Source: Nemertoderma westbladi (lineage: Eukaryota; Xenacoelomorpha; Nemertodermatida; Nemertodermatidae). From it: a stretch of DNA of 64,000 bases. Shown piece after piece: positions 61,438-64,000 of the stretch (positions are counted from its first letter, which is position 1; every line of letters starts with the position of its first letter). The notes under the pieces were generated by a model, which did not search any database, was not told the DNA's origin, and saw only the letters and a program-made list of their open reading frames with translations. The translations under genes and the position numbers were made by a program. The stretch spans positions 1 to 64,000 of the forward strand of contig JAUCBJ010002449.1 in the NCBI GenBank assembly GCA_032718475.1. Reading direction: 5' to 3'.

Positions 61438-61805
61438 GCATGGGCCCACTGAGTAGGCCAGAATATGGATCAGAGAGAGAATAGAATAAATCCATAGGCA
61501 GCAGTAAGTACTAGGACAGTAGAATCAAAGCAAAATAGATAAATAAATAGAATAGGGCTAAAAATCAAAAATAGTGGTAACACAAAGGAAGTCGTTCTAG
61601 AACATAATAAAAGTAACGGACGGAAATTGTAAGTTAGGCTGATTTACTAGCTCCGAAATTAATTAGATTAAATTAAGCTTGAAAGGCGCAGTTAAGTAGA
61701 AAAGTAGGCCATTATCGAACTGTAGGAAACATCTCAATACATCACTCATCTGTATTGCGCCTTGGTAAGGCACCACCCTGCAGGTGAGCGAGTGTAGTGT
61801 TCGGA
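61438..61805 (+). other. Leader upstream of the extra reading frames
   Basis: Non-coding, A-rich. It contains a consensus-like splice donor CTGCAG|GTGAGCGAG at 61781-61790, and CTTG|GTAAGG at about 61,762, shortly before the ATG at 61806. Whether they are used cannot be told. Confidence 0.45.
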
Positions 61806-62252
61806 ATGGCGAGTAAGTTGATCAGGAAGAGAAAGGCGGAATCAGGAGGAAAAGAAATATTGGTGGATTTCACCGAAAGACACCCGGAGGAGAAGACGAG
61901 AGGATACTACGAGAGGTTGGAAAGGGGTCACGCGGCACGAGCGCTGCAGGATCACTTCCGGGAGGCGCACGAACAGCGGTTGGTCGGGACCTACGGGACG
62001 CCGTCGCTGGACAACGCGATCTTCCAACACTTCCACTACGTGGTGAAAGGGGACGAGGCGAAGTTCGGGATTCCGAAGTATCCGAGGGAATCGCCGAGGA
62101 AGGACTGGAAAAGATTCATAGAGTCCGTCAACAGAGGAGGATATATGATCCTAGATGACGAGGGAACCGTGGAAGACGAAGCGGGTTCGAGACGAGGAAC
62201 GGCAGGGAGGCCAGGACACAGAGTTATGGCTTCGAGGAACAGGCGGGCCTAG
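61806..62252 (+). CDS. Extra element protein, first frame (148 aa, basic, unknown)
   Basis: Starts at ATG 61806 (MASKLIRKRKAESGGK). A basic N-terminus is followed by a mixed helical region with GYYERLERGHAARALQDHFR and DNAIFQHFHYVVKGDEAKFG, and a tail rich in R and G. I do not recognise the family. The last ~94 nt overlap a frame that runs on into the zinc-knuckle protein at 62159-63556, offset by -1. The two are therefore likely parts of one product, or linked by frameshifting or splicing. Its codon use and base composition match the rest of the element. It has no signal peptide and no transmembrane segment, so it is not an env. Confidence 0.6.
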   Translation: MASKLIRKRKAESGGKEILVDFTERHPEEKTRGYYERLERGHAARALQDHFREAHEQRLVGTYGTPSLDNAIFQHFHYVVKGDEAKFGIPKYPRESPRKDWKRFIESVNRGGYMILDDEGTVEDEAGSRRGTAGRPGHRVMASRNRRA

Positions 62253-63556
62253 ACGAACTTCATTGGACTTCGTCGGGGAGTTCGGGGGAGTCTCTAGGGC
62301 GAGAATTGGGATGGACGGTGGGATCGCCGAAACAGTCGACGTCGGGGTTGCACGCGATGCCCATACCAGCGGGCGCCGAGGGCGACCAACCGCCGAGGAA
62401 GTTAAGGGAGCTAGAGGGATGGAGAGCTACGGGCGAGAGCCAAGGCGGGAAGGGACATAGTGGATCCACCGAGATACCGGGATTGGAGACACTACCGGAA
62501 GAGGAGGACGACGACGACGAGTTCGGAGAGATACCGCCCATCGAGAGGATAGGCCACTCGGACACGGACTGGGTTGGCGGGAGGGTGGTGACGGCCAGTG
62601 GGGCGAGGGCCTTCTGGAACAGATCCGGCAAGCGGACCTGGGTGCACGAGGGGCCGGCGATGGATTTCGCGGGGAGCACTATCAGGTTGGGCGAGCAACC
62701 GGGGACGGCACCACGGATAGTATTCGGGGAGACAATGCCCGAGAGGGGCGGAGAGATCGACGTAAACAGGGAGAGCAACGTGGAGAAGTTTGCCTACCAG
62801 CGACTCCATAGACCGCGGAGATCGCTTGGGACGAAGGACGAGGTGGGACGCGAGACATTGGTACTCGGCTGCGACTACTGTGGGAGACAGACCCATCGGG
62901 AAAGCAGCTGCCTATACCGGTTCCAACGGGGAACCTTTTGTCTCTATTGTAGAGAACCAAGTCACAGGATGGGGGCGTGTCCACGGTTGCATAACCGATG
63001 TCCAAAGTGCCACTTTCGGGGACACTACGGACGCGAGTGCGACTGGATGAGCGACGAGGAGAAGTTCACGAGGTTCGAGGAGTGGGCCGACGTCGGGGCC
63101 ATGACGCGCCAGCGCATGAAGGCCCAAGAGTTCAAGTGGGGTTTCTTTCTCATAAACCAGGAGACCCACATGGAAATCATAAAGCGAAGGTTACCGTTTA
63201 CCTATCAAGAGGTAGCTACGGCGGCATCGTTCGCCGGAGTTATGAACACGCAACGGTACCTGGACAGGTGGACACCAGAGAACCGGAGGGAGTTTAGGGA
63301 TTTCTTGGCGGAACACGTACCAAAGGCAATGAAGATGATCCTATGGGACGCCACACGAGGGAGACAACCAGGCCATTCTGAGGGGCCACCGGCGAAGCGG
63401 TATCGGGCTTTAATAACACCAGCGCCCAAGGAGCCGACGACCGGGATCAGCAAGGAAGTGGCAGCGAAGGTCCGGAAGCAGAAAGCGGATGATGCCAGAG
63501 GAGCAGTGATAACCAAGAAACGGGCCAGGGAAGAGGACGTGAGGAGGAACAGATAA
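62159..63556 (+). CDS. Extra element protein, second frame: triple CCHC zinc-knuckle protein
   Basis: Open for 465 codons. The first in-frame ATG is at 62357 (399 aa). The segment before it (62159-62356) is compositionally coding, so translation may enter from the overlapping frame ending at 62252. The N-terminal third is acidic and Pro/Gly-rich (PEEEDDDDEFGEIPPIER). Three consecutive CX2CX4HX4C knuckles follow: CDYCGRQTHRESSC, CLYCREPSHRMGAC and CPKCHFRGHYGREC. Next comes a helical region (RFEEWADVGAMTRQRMKAQE), then a basic tail with KKRAREEDVRRNR, a likely nuclear localisation signal. It should bind nucleic acid. It sits downstream of pol, where env-like genes occur in some BEL/Pao and Gypsy elements, but resembles a nucleocapsid-like protein rather than env. 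Confidence 0.72.
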   Translation, partial: RGNRGRRSGFETRNGREARTQSYGFEEQAGLDELHWTSSGSSGESLGRELGWTVGSPKQSTSGLHAMPIPAGAEGDQPPRKLRELEGWRATGESQGGKGHSGSTEIPGLETLPEEEDDDDEFGEIPPIERIGHSDTDWVGGRVVTASGARAFWNRSGKRTWVHEGPAMDFAGSTIRLGEQPGTAPRIVFGETMPERGGEIDVNRESNVEKFAYQRLHRPRRSLGTKDEVGRETLVLGCDYCGRQTHRESSCLYRFQRGTFCLYCREPSHRMGACPRLHNRCPKCHFRGHYGRECDWMSDEEKFTRFEEWADVGAMTRQRMKAQEFKWGFFLINQETHMEIIKRRLPFTYQEVATAASFAGVMNTQRYLDRWTPENRREFRDFLAEHVPKAMKMILWDATRGRQPGHSEGPPAKRYRALITPAPKEPTTGISKEVAAKVRKQKADDARGAVITKKRAREEDVRRNR

Positions 63557-64000
63557 GTTCCCGGAGACGAGGGAATGAGACTGAGACTGGGAAGTGGTGC
63601 GCCTGGAAGGCGCCGCATGTAACGTACGAACTATTAAGTATAAATTTAATTAATGCAAATAACCATATAAGTGCAATTTGTATGTACGTACGTAGTGATT
63701 AGCAGTAAATACAAACGTTTGGAGTAAGTACTATAGTCATACAACCTTTCTCAATTAGCTACTGGGACTGGGGGACAATTGACTATGGCACTATGGACGA
63801 GACAACTGACAACTTCACGCTTCTTGAGTGCGACGGCACGGAAGGGGGGGGGAGGTTCGTCAAGAGAGATAAAACAGTCAAAGTGGGGTTGAGAATCGGA
63901 ATAAGAGTGCGAAGTGCGGAGAGAGTGCGAACGCAATTCTAGTGTGGGGGGGGGGAGAATGAGAGGCTGAGTGAGGGACGAGGAGGTCCGGGGGTATGAG
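63557..64000 (+). other. 3' non-coding part of the element, polypurine-rich near the end
   Basis: No supportable gene. It has two long G-rich polypurine runs, at about 63,840-63,853 and 63,945-63,985. Either could be a polypurine tract used for plus-strand priming, which would put the 3' LTR just past the window edge. No copy of TGTTAGC is seen before 64,000. Confidence 0.5.

Larger units (their letters stand above)
51525..64000 (+). mobile_element. BEL/Pao LTR retrotransposon, 3' end outside window
   Basis: Starts with TGTTAGC directly after the last 63-bp unit. It contains, in order, a 0.6-kb leader, a long N-terminal coding region, gag-pol in the BEL/Pao order (gag, CCHC, protease, RT, RNase H, integrase, C-terminal DUF5641-like), a hairpin-repeat region and two extra overlapping reading frames. 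The pol frame has no stops, which suggests a young copy. No second copy of the leader is found before 64,000, so the 3' LTR lies beyond. The element is at least 12.4 kb, long for BEL/Pao, and lies antisense to the host gene within or upstream of it. Confidence 0.88.

Overview
The window comes from a eukaryote, almost certainly an invertebrate animal. It holds a multi-exon gene on the minus strand with phase-compatible GT/AG splice sites, AT-rich introns, and a BEL/Pao LTR retrotransposon, a superfamily known from metazoans. I cannot name the species. About 45 of the 64 kb is tandem repeat (minisatellite). There is nothing prokaryotic here: no CRISPR array, operon or IS element, and I found no credible tRNA or rRNA gene.

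Host gene (minus strand, about 49,034 down to 10,054, open at both ends). Eight exons were found by reading frame and splice sites: 49034-48836, 41833-41671, 40583-40463, 35162-35020, 34743-34551, 13128-12978, 10611-10462 and 10198-10054. Every junction keeps the frame. Together they encode about 420 residues of a protein that runs from the end of a STAND-type NTPase region (an ELPW motif) through a charged linker into tetratricopeptide (TPR) repeats. This is the layout of nephrocystin-3/TTC41-like proteins. Only about 1.3 kb of the 39-kb span is exon. The introns are mostly minisatellite, and each large intron has its own repeat unit: 63 bp upstream of the first exon seen, then 57 bp, 28 bp, 32 bp, 14 bp plus 22 bp, another 14 bp (GACA-rich), and finally 40, 68 and 38 bp downstream of the last exon seen. 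Two arrays appear to have grown out of splice junctions: the 40-bp unit carries the 5' splice site of exon 10198-10054, and the 22-bp unit carries a copy of the 3' splice site of exon 13128-12978.

Retrotransposon (plus strand, 51,525 to beyond 64,000). A large BEL/Pao element interrupts the 63-bp array and lies antisense to the host gene. It has a probable 5' LTR/leader (51525-52146) and a long N-terminal coding region with coiled-coil, Asn-rich and 13-residue repeat segments (52147-55409). An intact gag-pol follows (55522-60729) with gag, CCHC knuckle, aspartic protease, RT (YVDD), RNase H and integrase. Two G-homopolymers (54521-54531 and 55391-55400) mark compensating frame changes, so 52147-60729 looks like one ancestral frame of about 2,860 codons. 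After pol comes a block of hairpin-forming 32-bp repeats (60850-61300), a nested palindrome (61390-61437), and two extra overlapping reading frames (61806-62252 and 62159-63556). The second encodes three CCHC zinc knuckles in the position where env-like genes sit in some relatives. No 3' LTR is visible, so the element continues past the window.

The remaining non-repeat stretches (10199-10461, 31429-32093, 34744-35019, 35163-35646, 40584-40873, 41394-41670, 63557-64000) contain no gene that I can support.
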